This document shows positions 16,353-24,857 of a stretch of DNA of 64,000 nucleotides, piece by piece. Below the pieces are notes generated by a model. The model was not told where the DNA came from and searched no databases. It worked only from the letters and a program-made list of their open reading frames with translations. The position numbers were made by a program, and so were the translations under genes. Where the stretch lies: IMG/VR virus record IMGVR_UViG_3300042453_002850, positions 1 through 64,000 of that record, one strand, 5' to 3'. Every line of letters begins with the position of its first letter. The stretch's first letter is position 1. This stretch comes from a virus.

Positions 16353-17126
16353 TTAGTATTTTGTTCCGCAGTGTGGACAGAACTTATGGTTATCTTTTTT
16401 ACGTTTTGCACCACACTCTGTGCAATAAACGACCAAATCCTCACTAATAAAGATTTTGGTACTATTAGGTTTAATTTTCCAAAGATTAATAACATATGGA
16501 TGAATTTTAAAATTACTGTTGTCATAAACAAACGATTGGTTTGATTCAGACCCTTTCTCAACTCTACCTGTTTCAAGTTCTCTAATTTCATTTGTTATAG
16601 ATTTTGTGTGATTAACATTACTTAATACAGTATCATTTACATATGAATAATTAGTATTTAATGTACCAACTAAATTTACATTGGTAAAACTTGTATTATT
16701 ATAAAGATTATCTAATTTGGTGACAGTATTGTTATTGGACCACCAAGGAGAATAACCATAATTTATGGTTTCTTCGTCATAAAATTCGACAGTAACCTCT
16801 CCATTTTTTGCAATCGACTTCAGTACTTCTTTATTATTTCCATTTACAACGTAAGTTTCAAACAAAAACTTCTTAGCCTCGTCCAAGTACCTTTCGAGGA
16901 AAACTCGTTCACCAGGACGAAGTATGATACCACTACCGATGTGTTTATCGTTCAGTTTAATCTTGGCTAAAACTTTATTTTGTGTTGGATTAAAAAGTTC
17001 AATTTCGAACTCATCACCGTTATTAAGAAACACGGTGTCTATGTGTTGTTTTAATCTTTGTTTACCCTTGGTAATAAAAGATTGTGGCACAGCACGACCA
17101 CTGTTGATTGAAATTTTTTTATTCAT
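16353..17126 (-). CDS. Zinc-ribbon-tailed conserved phage protein, 257 aa
   Basis: The N-terminal ~105 residues look like a compact beta domain: RVPQSFITKGK-like basic stretch, DEFEIELFNPTQNKVLAKI, then GIILRPGERVFLERYLDEAKKFLFETY, which I remember from large phages as an uncharacterised conserved domain. An Asn/Thr-rich region follows. The C-terminus is a four-cysteine zinc ribbon (YCTECGAKRKKDNHKFCPHC). No leader. Single gene, convergent with the 12608 operon. Confidence 0.6.
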   Translation of the reverse strand: MNKKISINSGRAVPQSFITKGKQRLKQHIDTVFLNNGDEFEIELFNPTQNKVLAKIKLNDKHIGSGIILRPGERVFLERYLDEAKKFLFETYVVNGNNKEVLKSIAKNGEVTVEFYDEETINYGYSPWWSNNNTVTKLDNLYNNTSFTNVNLVGTLNTNYSYVNDTVLSNVNHTKSITNEIRELETGRVEKGSESNQSFVYDNSNFKIHPYVINLWKIKPNSTKIFISEDLVVYCTECGAKRKKDNHKFCPHCGTKY

Positions 17127-17257
17127 TTTACCTTATATTTTTTGTATTTGAACCCGAATTTGTTGGTATCAATTCCAACTCAAATGCCCTAAAAGACACT
17201 TCGACTTCAACCACAAGGTCAATTATAAATATAATAAACTATAATAAAATGTAAATG

Positions 17258-17728
17258 TTAAATCGAATTATAGTTAACAATAATACCGGTAACAACTAAA
17301 TCACCATTTTCATCATTTTCTATATCGATTTGTATGTCATTACTAATTCCAATGTAATCTAAATCTTCGTCTTTTTGCATTTCAACATTTTCCCAATTTA
17401 AGGGAACTGTAATTACATCTTCCAAATTTTCATCATTTTCTCCATAGTAATATATTTCTAATTCAATTTCAGATGGTCCTTTTAAATTGTAGATTGAAAT
17501 ATCTCTAATCCCATAACTCCTGACATCCATATCAATATTGTGGGTTAATTGTATATTTGATGTTATAATGTGGTTTATTTCTCCTTGTTTATATGTGGCA
17601 TTGTAATAGTTTAAATTCACCTCACATTCAATATTGAATTCATCATTAGTTGATAAATAAGACGATTCATTGATTAACTTATCAGTTAATGTTTTTATTT
17701 GTGATTCTGTTAAAATAATTTTTTTCAT
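17258..17728 (-). CDS. Leader-bearing beta-rich protein, 156 aa
   Basis: Type-A leader MKKIILTESQIKTLTDKLIN followed by E21, predicted cleavage INE/S. The mature part is acidic and beta-rich, with alternating strands and no recognised domain. Single gene; its motif (17747-17754) lies between it and the divergent endolysin gene. Predicted virion cargo. Confidence 0.65.
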   Translation of the reverse strand: MKKIILTESQIKTLTDKLINESSYLSTNDEFNIECEVNLNYYNATYKQGEINHIITSNIQLTHNIDMDVRSYGIRDISIYNLKGPSEIELEIYYYGENDENLEDVITVPLNWENVEMQKDEDLDYIGISNDIQIDIENDENGDLVVTGIIVNYNSI

Positions 17729-17746
17729 GGTATTTATAGTATAATA

Positions 17747-17754
17747 ATAAATAT
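17747..17754 (-). promoter_or_regulatory. ATATTTAT motif before the 17728 start
   Basis: Minus-strand copy 18 nt before the ATG. Confidence 0.45.
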
Positions 17755-17770
17755 TAAAAATATATAAAAA

Positions 17771-18604
17771 ATGTTATTGAAAAAAGGTTCAACCGGTGAA
17801 GATGTTAAAAAATTACAATCAAAATTAGGATTAAAACCTGATGGTGTATTTGGTTCAGGAACAGAAATGGCGGTAAAAAATTGGCAAGCCTCTAAAGGAT
17901 TAACTGCCGATGGTATCGTTGGTGATGGGACTTGGTCAAAAATGTTTGGTGAAGAAAAACAACAAATTAAAACTGTACTAACAGAACCATCACCAATCCC
18001 TAATCTTGGTGGATTAAAATTGGAAAAATTAAAAGGACACATACCCGATAATGTTATTGCTATGATTCCTGAAACCGCTGAAAAGTTTAAAATAGATACA
18101 CCATTAAAACTCGCACATTTTTTATCACAATGTGGTCATGAATCAGGTGGGTTTAAAGTTACACAAGAAAATTTAAATTATTCTGCTAAAGGTTTAAGAG
18201 GAATCTTTGCAAAATATTTTCCAACAGACCAATTGGCGGAACAATATCAAAGAAAACCCGAAGCAATTGCATCTCGTGTTTACGGTGGTAGAATGGGTAA
18301 TGGTCTTGAATCGACAAAAGAAGGTTTTAAATTTAGAGGCCGCGGTTATATTCAATTGACAGGAAAAGACAATTACGTTGCGTTTGGTAAAGCCATAAAT
18401 GAAGATTTGGTGTCAAACCCTGATTTAGTGTCAACCAAATACGCGTTGTTGTCAGCAGCGTGGTTTTTTCAACGTTGTTTACCTAAATGTAAAGACGCGA
18501 CAGATGCGTCGGTTACTGCGGTTACAAAATGTGTTAACGGAGGAACTATTGGTTTAACCGACCGTATAAAACACTTTAAAGAATATTATTCTTTATTAAT
18601 GTAA
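17771..18604 (+). CDS. Endolysin: peptidoglycan-binding domain plus GH19 lysozyme, 277 aa
   Basis: Residues 1-60 are a PG_binding_1-type repeat (GSTGEDVKKLQSKLG, DGVFGSGTEMAVKNWQ, DGIVGDGTW). Residues 85-277 are a glycoside hydrolase 19-type (chitinase/lysozyme) domain: LAHFLSQCGHESGGF with the likely catalytic Glu at 124, LNYS, YGGRMGNG and FRGRGYIQLTG (178-188). It cleaves the peptidoglycan backbone at the end of infection, with access provided by a holin such as the 5948 product. There is no signal peptide, consistent with holin dependence. A terminator at 18604 follows directly. Confidence 0.92.
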   Translation: MLLKKGSTGEDVKKLQSKLGLKPDGVFGSGTEMAVKNWQASKGLTADGIVGDGTWSKMFGEEKQQIKTVLTEPSPIPNLGGLKLEKLKGHIPDNVIAMIPETAEKFKIDTPLKLAHFLSQCGHESGGFKVTQENLNYSAKGLRGIFAKYFPTDQLAEQYQRKPEAIASRVYGGRMGNGLESTKEGFKFRGRGYIQLTGKDNYVAFGKAINEDLVSNPDLVSTKYALLSAAWFFQRCLPKCKDATDASVTAVTKCVNGGTIGLTDRIKHFKEYYSLLM

Positions 18605-18628
18605 AATGGGGACTAAAGTCCCCATTTT
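18604..18628. terminator. Bidirectional intrinsic terminator
   Basis: AAATGGGGACT / AGTCCCCATTT palindrome between the convergent endolysin and 18613 genes. Confidence 0.85.
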
Positions 18629-20232
18629 TCTTTTATGTCAGCATAGTCTTTTGGACTGTCACTTCTATTTTGTGCCATCTCTTCTTCAGGAACTAATATA
18701 TTTTGAAGTTCCATAAACTTTTTATTTGACATAAAGTGACCGTCTTTTGGATTGTCTTGTGGATATACAACATAAAAACAATCATCAGATTCATCATTAT
18801 TCCTACCACCATGACAAAATGGTTCAACAATATAAACATTACCCGTTGATTCTTCAAAATACACATCACCATCACCAGATTTTATCATATCATCATATTT
18901 GTTACTATATGTTTTTCCGCCTAATTCCAACCAATCGAATGTTCTTGTATCAAATATCCCAACTTTATCATCCCTTTTACTTTTATATAAAAAAATACTT
19001 GGGTTATCGATACTTACTCTTATATTTGTAAATTCATTTTCAAATAATTTATCAACCAAGTACGAAACTCCCCTTGTATTAAATCTTTTAATTTGTTTGT
19101 CTAAATATTTCCATGTTCGTTCTACCTTTTTTATTTCTTTGACAAAATTCATTGTAGAAAAACGTTCAAGTAAACTGTTATTATTTAATCCAGGTAGGAT
19201 AATATAAACATTTCTTAAATTTTCATCCATGGATTGCCAAGATTCTGGTTTTGTTAAAACCCCACCTCGTTCAATGAACCTCTCTTTTATATTTCTAGGT
19301 TGTCTTCTAAATTCATATTCATGACCAATTATTTCATTAATTCGACCTATTTCATCTTTTACCGCTTCTTCCTCTTCTTTGTATGGTACGGAAACAAATA
19401 ACGATTTTTGATTTTTTAATTGTGGATAAATTTGGGCAATGTCATCCCAAGTTTTTACGTTATCTCCATTATTTTTTAACGATGTTATTCTAAAACCACT
19501 GCTCACAGTAGGGTCATTTTGTATTGTAGATATGAAATATTCGTTGGTGATGTCTTTATTTTCATCAATTACAAAATAAAAAGTTCTTCTTTGTGCACTC
19601 CTATAAGAGACCCACTGATTCGTTTTTCCCATATCATCAAATCTCCACGTAACACACCATGGTGATATATTAGTGTCAGGATAATCTTGCGGATACCCCA
19701 TTGCTTGTTTATAAATCGTATGATAGTAATAACCATACCTAATTGACGTTTGTTGATTTTTAGGTTCATAAACTCTTAAACCTCCTTCTGAAAAAATCAA
19801 ATTATCTTCACCGGTCCATAGTTTTTTAGAGGCTTCTATCCTTTCGGGGGTTGGTTTGGTATCTTTTCCACTAAATACATCCACATTTACATTTACTGGA
19901 TTACCTTCATTATATTCACCTAATAAAAATTTAATTTGTTTGTATGTATATTTTGTTAAATCTTTTAGATTCAGTTCATCAAACGAAGTTCTACCAAATC
20001 TACCATCAAAATGGTTTAAAAAAGTTATAACTTGTGGTAACTCAGGTCTTAAACCTCCTTGAATTTTTAAAAAACCATCATAAACATTATTTACCTCTTC
20101 TTGTGGAATTTCAGTTGCGCCTGGATTCATTTCTTTATATTCATCGTTCCATTTGAGAATTAAAGTGTCTAAAAGTTTTTTATTTTTAATTTCTTCAGTT
20201 AGTGCACCAAATATAAGTTCTTGAAATTTCAT
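18613..20232 (-). CDS. Leader-bearing 'WCVTW' family protein, 539 aa
   Basis: Leader MKFQELIFGALTE, cut predicted after E13. The third member of the WC-type set: NISPWCVTWRFDD (W192, C193), then NQWVSYRSAQRRTFYFVIDENKD, the same succession of Cys loop and beta strands as in the 12608 product. The C-terminal half has Asp/Tyr-rich strands and an ENLRNVYIILPG segment. No function known. It is transcribed toward the endolysin terminator. Like the other two it is a large, probably packaged protein. Confidence 0.65.
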   Translation of the reverse strand: MKFQELIFGALTEEIKNKKLLDTLILKWNDEYKEMNPGATEIPQEEVNNVYDGFLKIQGGLRPELPQVITFLNHFDGRFGRTSFDELNLKDLTKYTYKQIKFLLGEYNEGNPVNVNVDVFSGKDTKPTPERIEASKKLWTGEDNLIFSEGGLRVYEPKNQQTSIRYGYYYHTIYKQAMGYPQDYPDTNISPWCVTWRFDDMGKTNQWVSYRSAQRRTFYFVIDENKDITNEYFISTIQNDPTVSSGFRITSLKNNGDNVKTWDDIAQIYPQLKNQKSLFVSVPYKEEEEAVKDEIGRINEIIGHEYEFRRQPRNIKERFIERGGVLTKPESWQSMDENLRNVYIILPGLNNNSLLERFSTMNFVKEIKKVERTWKYLDKQIKRFNTRGVSYLVDKLFENEFTNIRVSIDNPSIFLYKSKRDDKVGIFDTRTFDWLELGGKTYSNKYDDMIKSGDGDVYFEESTGNVYIVEPFCHGGRNNDESDDCFYVVYPQDNPKDGHFMSNKKFMELQNILVPEEEMAQNRSDSPKDYADIKEKWGL

Positions 20233-20257
20233 ATTATTTATTTGTATTATTTATATA

Positions 20258-20265
20258 ATAAATAC
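20258..20265 (-). promoter_or_regulatory. GTATTTAT variant motif before the 20232 start
   Basis: Minus-strand variant 25 nt before the ATG. Confidence 0.35.
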
Positions 20266-20306
20266 ATTAAAATTATGTATTGTAACGATTCGTGTATATA
20301 TTATAG

Positions 20307-20873
20307 ATGGATAAGTTAATATTAAAAATTGGATTTTATTCAATTTATGAAAAAACCAAAGAAAAAAGTAAAGTTTTTGTTATAGATAATGGTAAAACCA
20401 TTTATTCAATTAAATATAAAAAACATTTTCCAAACCCAAATAGAGAAGTAAAAGAATTTTTAAAATTAGAAGATGCTAAGAAATATGCAATAAAAAAAAT
20501 CAAAAAATATTCATTAGATAGAGAAAAAAAAATTCAAAGCGTACCTAAATCTTTGTATTTGGTGATAATAAAAGAAGAAAAAACCGGTAATATTTTTGTA
20601 AAGGTTGGAATAACATCAAAAAAATACATTTTTAGACGTTTTAGTAAAGTATATGGGTACGAAGGTTATCAAGTCGAATCAATTTTACGTAGAATTCATA
20701 CAAAAGACGCGGAAAAATTGGAAGAAACAATAAAAAATAAGTTAAAACAAAAATATAACATAAAAAAATTTAAACCATTAATGGAAAATTTTTCTGGTTA
20801 TTCAGAATGTTTTTCTTATGATTCATTGAATGAAATTATTTTTATTTTCGATTCAGTAACAAAAAATTGTTAA
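20307..20873 (+). CDS. GIY-YIG-like (MUG113/T5orf172-type) protein, 188 aa
   Basis: The N-terminal ~75 residues are a Lys/Tyr-rich beta domain. From residue 92 on, SLYLVIIKEEKTGNIFVKVGIT is followed by RRFSKVYGYEGYQVESILRRIHTKDAEKLEETIKNKLK. This order (Tyr-containing strand, VGIT with an arginine helix, H-x2-D-A-x2-LE) fits the GIY-YIG-related proteins of the MUG113/T5orf172 group. Such domains are nucleases in phages and sometimes act as homing enzymes. The classical GIY and YIG tyrosines are degenerate, so activity is uncertain. Confidence 0.5.
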   Translation: MDKLILKIGFYSIYEKTKEKSKVFVIDNGKTIYSIKYKKHFPNPNREVKEFLKLEDAKKYAIKKIKKYSLDREKKIQSVPKSLYLVIIKEEKTGNIFVKVGITSKKYIFRRFSKVYGYEGYQVESILRRIHTKDAEKLEETIKNKLKQKYNIKKFKPLMENFSGYSECFSYDSLNEIIFIFDSVTKNC

Positions 20874-20935
20874 ACATTTACCGTTTTTTTCTCGGTGTTG
20901 TTTTTATATTGATTTTTTATTTTTATATTTTATAA

Positions 20936-21490
20936 ATGAGTTTGATTATTAATTTTTTTGGTGGACCCGGTATTGGAAAATCAACGCAAAGTGCTGAATT
21001 ATTTACCCTTATGAAGAAAAATCATATGGATGTTGAATTAACATTTGAATATCCAAAAATCATCGCATGGGAAGAAAACTATTCAACCATTAAAGACCAA
21101 TTTTTCATTACTGCAAATCAACACAGAAACATTAGTCGATTATATGGTAAGGTAAAATATATATTAGTGGATTCACCAATTATATTAGGTACAGTATACA
21201 AAAACATTTATAACGAGAAACCAGAATATCCTGGAATTTTTTATGGAGAATCCTTTGACCATTTCATTTATAGTCTTTTTAAAAAATATAACAATTTAAA
21301 CATATTTCTAAAAAGAGACGATAGTTCTTTTAATCAAAATGGTAGATTTCAAAATTTAGAACAATCAAAAATAATCGATAACACAATTAAAACGAGTTTA
21401 GAATCACACAACATTTCATTTATTGAGTTTCCTGTATGTCCAAATACTGCTATTCAGATATTTAATTACATACAAGAAAACAATTTATGA
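20936..21490 (+). CDS. P-loop NTPase / nucleoside kinase-like phage protein, 184 aa
   Basis: Walker A GGPGIGKST at residues 9-17, LVDSP (about 80) as Walker B/DxxP, and a FLKRDDSSFNQNGR lid-like segment. The order, with FEYPKIIAWE and DQFFITANQHRNISRLYGKV in between, is that of AAA_28/NadR-type nucleoside kinase-like proteins often found in large phages. Possible substrates are nucleosides, nucleotides or nicotinamide riboside; the sequence does not decide. ATGA overlap with the secreted nuclease gene. Confidence 0.7.
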   Translation: MSLIINFFGGPGIGKSTQSAELFTLMKKNHMDVELTFEYPKIIAWEENYSTIKDQFFITANQHRNISRLYGKVKYILVDSPIILGTVYKNIYNEKPEYPGIFYGESFDHFIYSLFKKYNNLNIFLKRDDSSFNQNGRFQNLEQSKIIDNTIKTSLESHNISFIEFPVCPNTAIQIFNYIQENNL

Positions 21491-22092
21491 TAAAAAAACT
21501 TTTAAACCCGATTTTTCTATTTGTGGTTCTTTTTTTAACCACATCTCTACAAGCAAATAAAGACGAGGTACATGTAAAAAACAATGTTTTTGAGGTACAT
21601 TATTCTCAAAAATTAGAACAACCTGTTTGGTTGATATATCATTCTAAAAATAGACCTACTACGGTTAATAGAGGTTCAATGGATTTTTATACTGAACCAA
21701 ATATAAAGACTTCAGACAACTTAGATTATAAAAATAATCAATGGGATAAAGGTCATTTGGCGCCAGCGGCTAGTTTCTCAGATAATATGGAGAACTTAAA
21801 ACAGACGTTTTCATATTTAAATTGTGCATTACAAAATCAAGATTTGAATAGAGGCGAATGGAGACTTCTTGAAGAACAAGAAAGAGTATGGGATGATAAT
21901 GAAAATTTAGTAATCAAAATAGACTTGATTTTTGATGAAAAATCACAGAAATTACCAACAGGTGCAACTGTTCCAACTTCTCTTGTGAAACATATTAATT
22001 TTACCAAATCCAATTCTTGGAAATGTTACAAATTTGAAAATGTTAAACCATTAAAAAAATGGACAGAACACCAAGTAAATTGTAAACATTAA
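21487..22092 (+). CDS. Exported DNA/RNA non-specific endonuclease (NUC1 family), 201 aa
   Basis: Signal peptide (residues 1-23, hydrophobic core PIFLFVVLFLTTSLQA). The nuclease core follows: NNQWDKGHLAPAASF (H90 at the catalytic position, DKGH replacing the usual DRGH), then Gln/Asn residues and NRGEWRLLE (121-129), which supplies the metal-binding Asn. The family cleaves single- and double-stranded DNA and RNA without sequence preference. Periplasmic location would suit degradation of incoming DNA from competing phages or nutrient recovery; this is inferred. Confidence 0.82.
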   Translation: MIKKLLNPIFLFVVLFLTTSLQANKDEVHVKNNVFEVHYSQKLEQPVWLIYHSKNRPTTVNRGSMDFYTEPNIKTSDNLDYKNNQWDKGHLAPAASFSDNMENLKQTFSYLNCALQNQDLNRGEWRLLEEQERVWDDNENLVIKIDLIFDEKSQKLPTGATVPTSLVKHINFTKSNSWKCYKFENVKPLKKWTEHQVNCKH

Positions 22093-22093
22093 T

Positions 22094-22300
22094 ATGCTTT
22101 GTAAAGAACTATTTAATTTCCAAGATAAACTATTTTATATTGATAGAAAAATAAAAGAATCGAGTGTACCTCAAGATTTAATAAATGAACTTAAATCTAT
22201 TTGGAAAATAGATACAGTTGTCAGACAAAATTCAAGACAAACAAACGAAAGCTATTATTTATTTCTAAAGGAAATAAAGGACGCTGAAATTATTGACTAA
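22094..22300 (+). CDS. Small uncharacterised protein, 68 aa
   Basis: Charged, helical 68-residue protein, 2 nt after the nuclease stop and so probably in its operon. No motif recognised. Convergent 4-nt overlap with the next minus-strand gene. Confidence 0.5.
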   Translation: MLCKELFNFQDKLFYIDRKIKESSVPQDLINELKSIWKIDTVVRQNSRQTNESYYLFLKEIKDAEIID

Positions 22301-22677
22301 TCTTTATTTTCGTTCGATTTATTGGTTACCGTAATGGTTCTTTTTGTGGTGGTGTTTGGTTTAATTGATGCGGTATTCATTTCTACGAGTTTGTCATAAT
22401 TTAATTTGATGTCTTTTATGATTTCCGCAAATTCATAATTTTCATTTTCTTCACTTCTTTTCAAAAGAAAGTTTATGATAATGGGAACAGACTCGTTAAA
22501 ATCTTTTATTTTTAAACTAACATTTTTAAGTATTATCTTAAAAACAAGATATTGTGTGACCATTTTTTTCTCACTATTAAGTGAGAAATACTTATCCGTT
22601 TCTATGTTGCTTAATACACTTTTGCCGATATTGTCTATAAACTGAGCAACCCAGTTATTGGTTAAATTTATTTTCAT
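22297..22677 (-). CDS. Helical phage protein, 126 aa
   Basis: The frame has a further ATG at 22698, but that ATG lies inside an ATATTTAT motif (22697-22704), so I use the ATG at 22677, 19 nt downstream of it. The protein is helical, with an N-terminal hydrophobic-aromatic stretch and a Lys/Asn-rich tail. Its organisation (short helical domain with KNVSLKIKDFNESVPIIINFLLKR) is similar in outline to the 62217 product, which may be a distant paralogue. Function unknown. Confidence 0.5.
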   Translation of the reverse strand: MKINLTNNWVAQFIDNIGKSVLSNIETDKYFSLNSEKKMVTQYLVFKIILKNVSLKIKDFNESVPIIINFLLKRSEENENYEFAEIIKDIKLNYDKLVEMNTASIKPNTTTKRTITVTNKSNENKD

Positions 22678-22696
22678 TATGTTTTCTCGTTTAAAC

Positions 22697-22704
22697 ATAA
22701 ATAT
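22697..22704 (-). promoter_or_regulatory. ATATTTAT motif before the 22677 start
   Basis: Minus-strand copy; it overlaps the alternative upstream ATG, which argues for the downstream start. Confidence 0.4.
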
Positions 22705-22719
22705 TTTGTTTTATATTAT

Positions 22720-23079
22720 TTATTTCGCCCATTTTCCTTTGGCAACAATTTGGGAAATAATAGCATAAACCGATAAGTCGGAATAAGTGTCAATAACACT
22801 CTCACCAACATTGTCTTGTTTCCCCAATAAAACCAATTGTTTTAAACGTTGAATTTTATCATTCATTCTAAACCAAATACCCGTTTGAGATAGTCTCAAT
22901 TCTTCTTCAGTTTCTAATCTAGTACCGACCGAAATATTATCGGGACCATAGTTTAATTGTTTTTTACAGAACAACTCGTATTGTTCTTTTAAAATTTTTT
23001 TAAATTCATAAGTTGTTTCAGGATAACGTTCCTCACATTCTTTAACTGCACTAATTTGTTGTGGTTTTTCTACTGACAT
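22720..23079 (-). CDS. DUF1599 / nucleotide-modification-associated domain protein, 119 aa
   Basis: The whole protein matches the DUF1599 (Nmad1-like) pattern: EQYELFCKKQLNYGPDNISVG, then a Leu-Thr-rich helix with GIWFRMNDKIQRLKQL, then GESVIDTYSDLSVYAIISQI. Proteins of this family occur in phages near base-modification or nucleotide-metabolism genes; the conserved acidic residues (DT, DLS) suggest a MazG-like all-helical nucleotide-binding fold. It lies close to the IMPDH/GMP-reductase-like gene, which supports a role in nucleotide pools. No direct evidence of DNA modification in this window. Confidence 0.75.
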   Translation of the reverse strand: MSVEKPQQISAVKECEERYPETTYEFKKILKEQYELFCKKQLNYGPDNISVGTRLETEEELRLSQTGIWFRMNDKIQRLKQLVLLGKQDNVGESVIDTYSDLSVYAIISQIVAKGKWAK

Positions 23080-23130
23080 GATATTTATTTTTTTTATTTA
23101 AAACATAACGAAAAAAAAGAGAATTTCCAA

Positions 23131-23138
23131 ATATTTAT
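23131..23138 (+). promoter_or_regulatory. ATATTTAT motif before the 23156 gene
   Basis: Motif copy 17 nt before the ATG; here the downstream product is a putative regulator rather than a leader protein. Confidence 0.45.
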
Positions 23139-23155
23139 AAAAAAAGTTTAATTGT

Positions 23156-23389
23156 ATGAAGGATAATGAATTTAAAGAAGGATTTGAAACACCAAATACA
23201 CCAAAGTCAAAACAATTGGTTAGGATGTTATCCTTTAGAGTGGTACCAGCGTACTTTCGAGAAATTGAAAAAGTCGCTGATAAAAAAAATATAACCGTGT
23301 CAAAACTTATTCGTACCTACATTAAAGAAGGTATGAAAAGAGACAATGCAATTGATAGTCAGGAAGATAAAGAATTTAGAGTAGAGTAA
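23156..23389 (+). CDS. Ribbon-helix-helix DNA-binding protein, 77 aa
   Basis: Residues 22-60 form the RHH pattern: a strand (MLSFRVVPAYF), helix A (REIEKVADKKN) and helix B (TVSKLIRTYIKEGMKR). The acidic N- and C-termini are unstructured. RHH proteins dimerise and bind operator DNA, so this is a candidate transcriptional regulator. It stands between the DUF1599 gene and the convergent IMPDH-like gene; no operator site can be assigned. Confidence 0.7.
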   Translation: MKDNEFKEGFETPNTPKSKQLVRMLSFRVVPAYFREIEKVADKKNITVSKLIRTYIKEGMKRDNAIDSQEDKEFRVE

Positions 23390-24451
23390 CTACTTATCAA
23401 ATCTTCTAAACGCGTTTTCGGTAATGTGATTGTATTCAACTCCACCTATGAACTGGTGGAGTTCTTTTTTTCCGGTGTAACTCATTGCTGACTTCAAATA
23501 CGATTGAAAATTATCGACCCACCCTTCTACGGTATACTCAACCATTTGTTCTTTAACAATACCCTCTGAAGTTGTTAGTGTCTTTTTTCCCCAACCCATT
23601 TGAACTTCTTTGGTTGACATCCCCCTAAATGTTTTAAATAACGGTATATCAACATCAAACATTCTTTTAGTTTCTTGAGAAAATTGGTTTATAAGTTCAT
23701 ATCCACCAAGAGTAGAATCTCTGTGTTTTCTTGTTTCGCCAGCACTTTCTAAACATTTATTTAAGATGGACCCCAACATCACAAAATCAGCACCAATAGC
23801 TAACGCTTTTATAATATCAGAATATTTTTTAAATCCACCGTCAGCAACAATTTTTGATGAGTTTGATTTACCATATTTTAATTTAATCCGTCTACATTCT
23901 TCAATCAACGATGCCATTGGATAACCAATACCCGTTTGAACCGTGGTTAAACATCCGTTACCATTTCCAATCCCGATTCGAATATAATCGATGGAATTTG
24001 ATTTGACATATTCAAAGTAAGTATCGGGGTTAGCGATGTTTCCAACCATAAGTTTCATTTGGTCACCGTATTTATTTTTTGCATCAATAGAAATATTGTA
24101 TAAATCTTTCATGTGTCCGTTTGCAATATCAATAAGAACCAAAATTGGTTTTCCATTAATTGACGACACGGTATTGTCAAGAAATATTCTTTCAAAATCT
24201 TCAATCCCATATGAAAAAAATCTATCATTATCCCACCAATCTTTGTCTGGATGTTCGATTCTGGGAATCACGGGTACGATTCCTTGGTCTTTAAAATAAT
24301 GGAAATTATCTAAACTGATAACCGTGTCCATTGGTGCAGTCATTAATGGCAACATACCATCAACATATCTTACGTTTATCTCACTTCTTGAGCGAATGTC
24401 TGAAAATCTTGTTGGACAAATTAATATGTCATCAAAATCGAATAATTTCAT
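23390..24451 (-). CDS. IMP dehydrogenase / GMP reductase family enzyme, 353 aa
   Basis: A TIM-barrel enzyme with the family signatures in order: FDDILICPTRFSDI, PLMTAPMDTVIS (about 35-46), GIGNGNGCLTTVQTGIGYP with the active-site Cys at the expected position, VADGGFKKYSDIIKALAIGADFVMLGS, and FRGMSTKEVQ. It lacks the CBS domains of most IMP dehydrogenases; its length is that of GMP reductase (about 347 aa in E. coli). It may rebalance the guanine/adenine nucleotide pool during infection. Convergent with the 23156 gene (adjacent stops). Confidence 0.85.
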   Translation of the reverse strand: MKLFDFDDILICPTRFSDIRSRSEINVRYVDGMLPLMTAPMDTVISLDNFHYFKDQGIVPVIPRIEHPDKDWWDNDRFFSYGIEDFERIFLDNTVSSINGKPILVLIDIANGHMKDLYNISIDAKNKYGDQMKLMVGNIANPDTYFEYVKSNSIDYIRIGIGNGNGCLTTVQTGIGYPMASLIEECRRIKLKYGKSNSSKIVADGGFKKYSDIIKALAIGADFVMLGSILNKCLESAGETRKHRDSTLGGYELINQFSQETKRMFDVDIPLFKTFRGMSTKEVQMGWGKKTLTTSEGIVKEQMVEYTVEGWVDNFQSYLKSAMSYTGKKELHQFIGGVEYNHITENAFRRFDK

Positions 24452-24510
24452 TTTTGTTTTTTTTTAAAATATAAAAAAAGATTAATAATTTACCAAACTA
24501 AAAAGTCAAA

Positions 24511-24518
24511 ATATTTAT
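24511..24518 (+). promoter_or_regulatory. ATATTTAT motif before the 24524 gene
   Basis: Motif copy 5 nt before the ATG. Confidence 0.45.
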
Positions 24519-24523
24519 CTGGT

Positions 24524-24856
24524 ATGGTGAACAAAGAAATTGAAGAAAAAACGGTATTAAGAATTTTAAATAATATTTTATTGGAGGAGACATCCAAAGT
24601 AAGTAGAACGGATTATAATCGTGTACAATTTAAAATGGACGAGTTGGAATCCCAAATATTGGAAACAATAAAAGAGTTTAGAAAATTTGAGGACGCAATC
24701 CCTGACGGATTAAAAACATTAACAAACGGCCGATTAAAATCCATATACACCAATTTGGTTGAATCTCACAATACCTTAAAAACTTTGAAAGTTAAAGTTA
24801 AAAATCATAAAAAAATCAATCATCAACAATCAGTTGATGAGAAAACAAACAAGTAA
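24524..24856 (+). CDS. Leader-bearing coiled-coil protein, 110 aa
   Basis: The first 21 residues, ending NNILLE, form an amphipathic leader, cut predicted after LLE (E21). The mature part is almost wholly helical (residues 27-100) with heptad-like hydrophobics and a polar Asn/Gln/Lys tail; coiled coil likely. No catalytic motif. Convergent, 1 nt from the next gene. Predicted virion cargo. Confidence 0.6.
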   Translation: MVNKEIEEKTVLRILNNILLEETSKVSRTDYNRVQFKMDELESQILETIKEFRKFEDAIPDGLKTLTNGRLKSIYTNLVESHNTLKTLKVKVKNHKKINHQQSVDEKTNK

Positions 24857-24857
24857 T

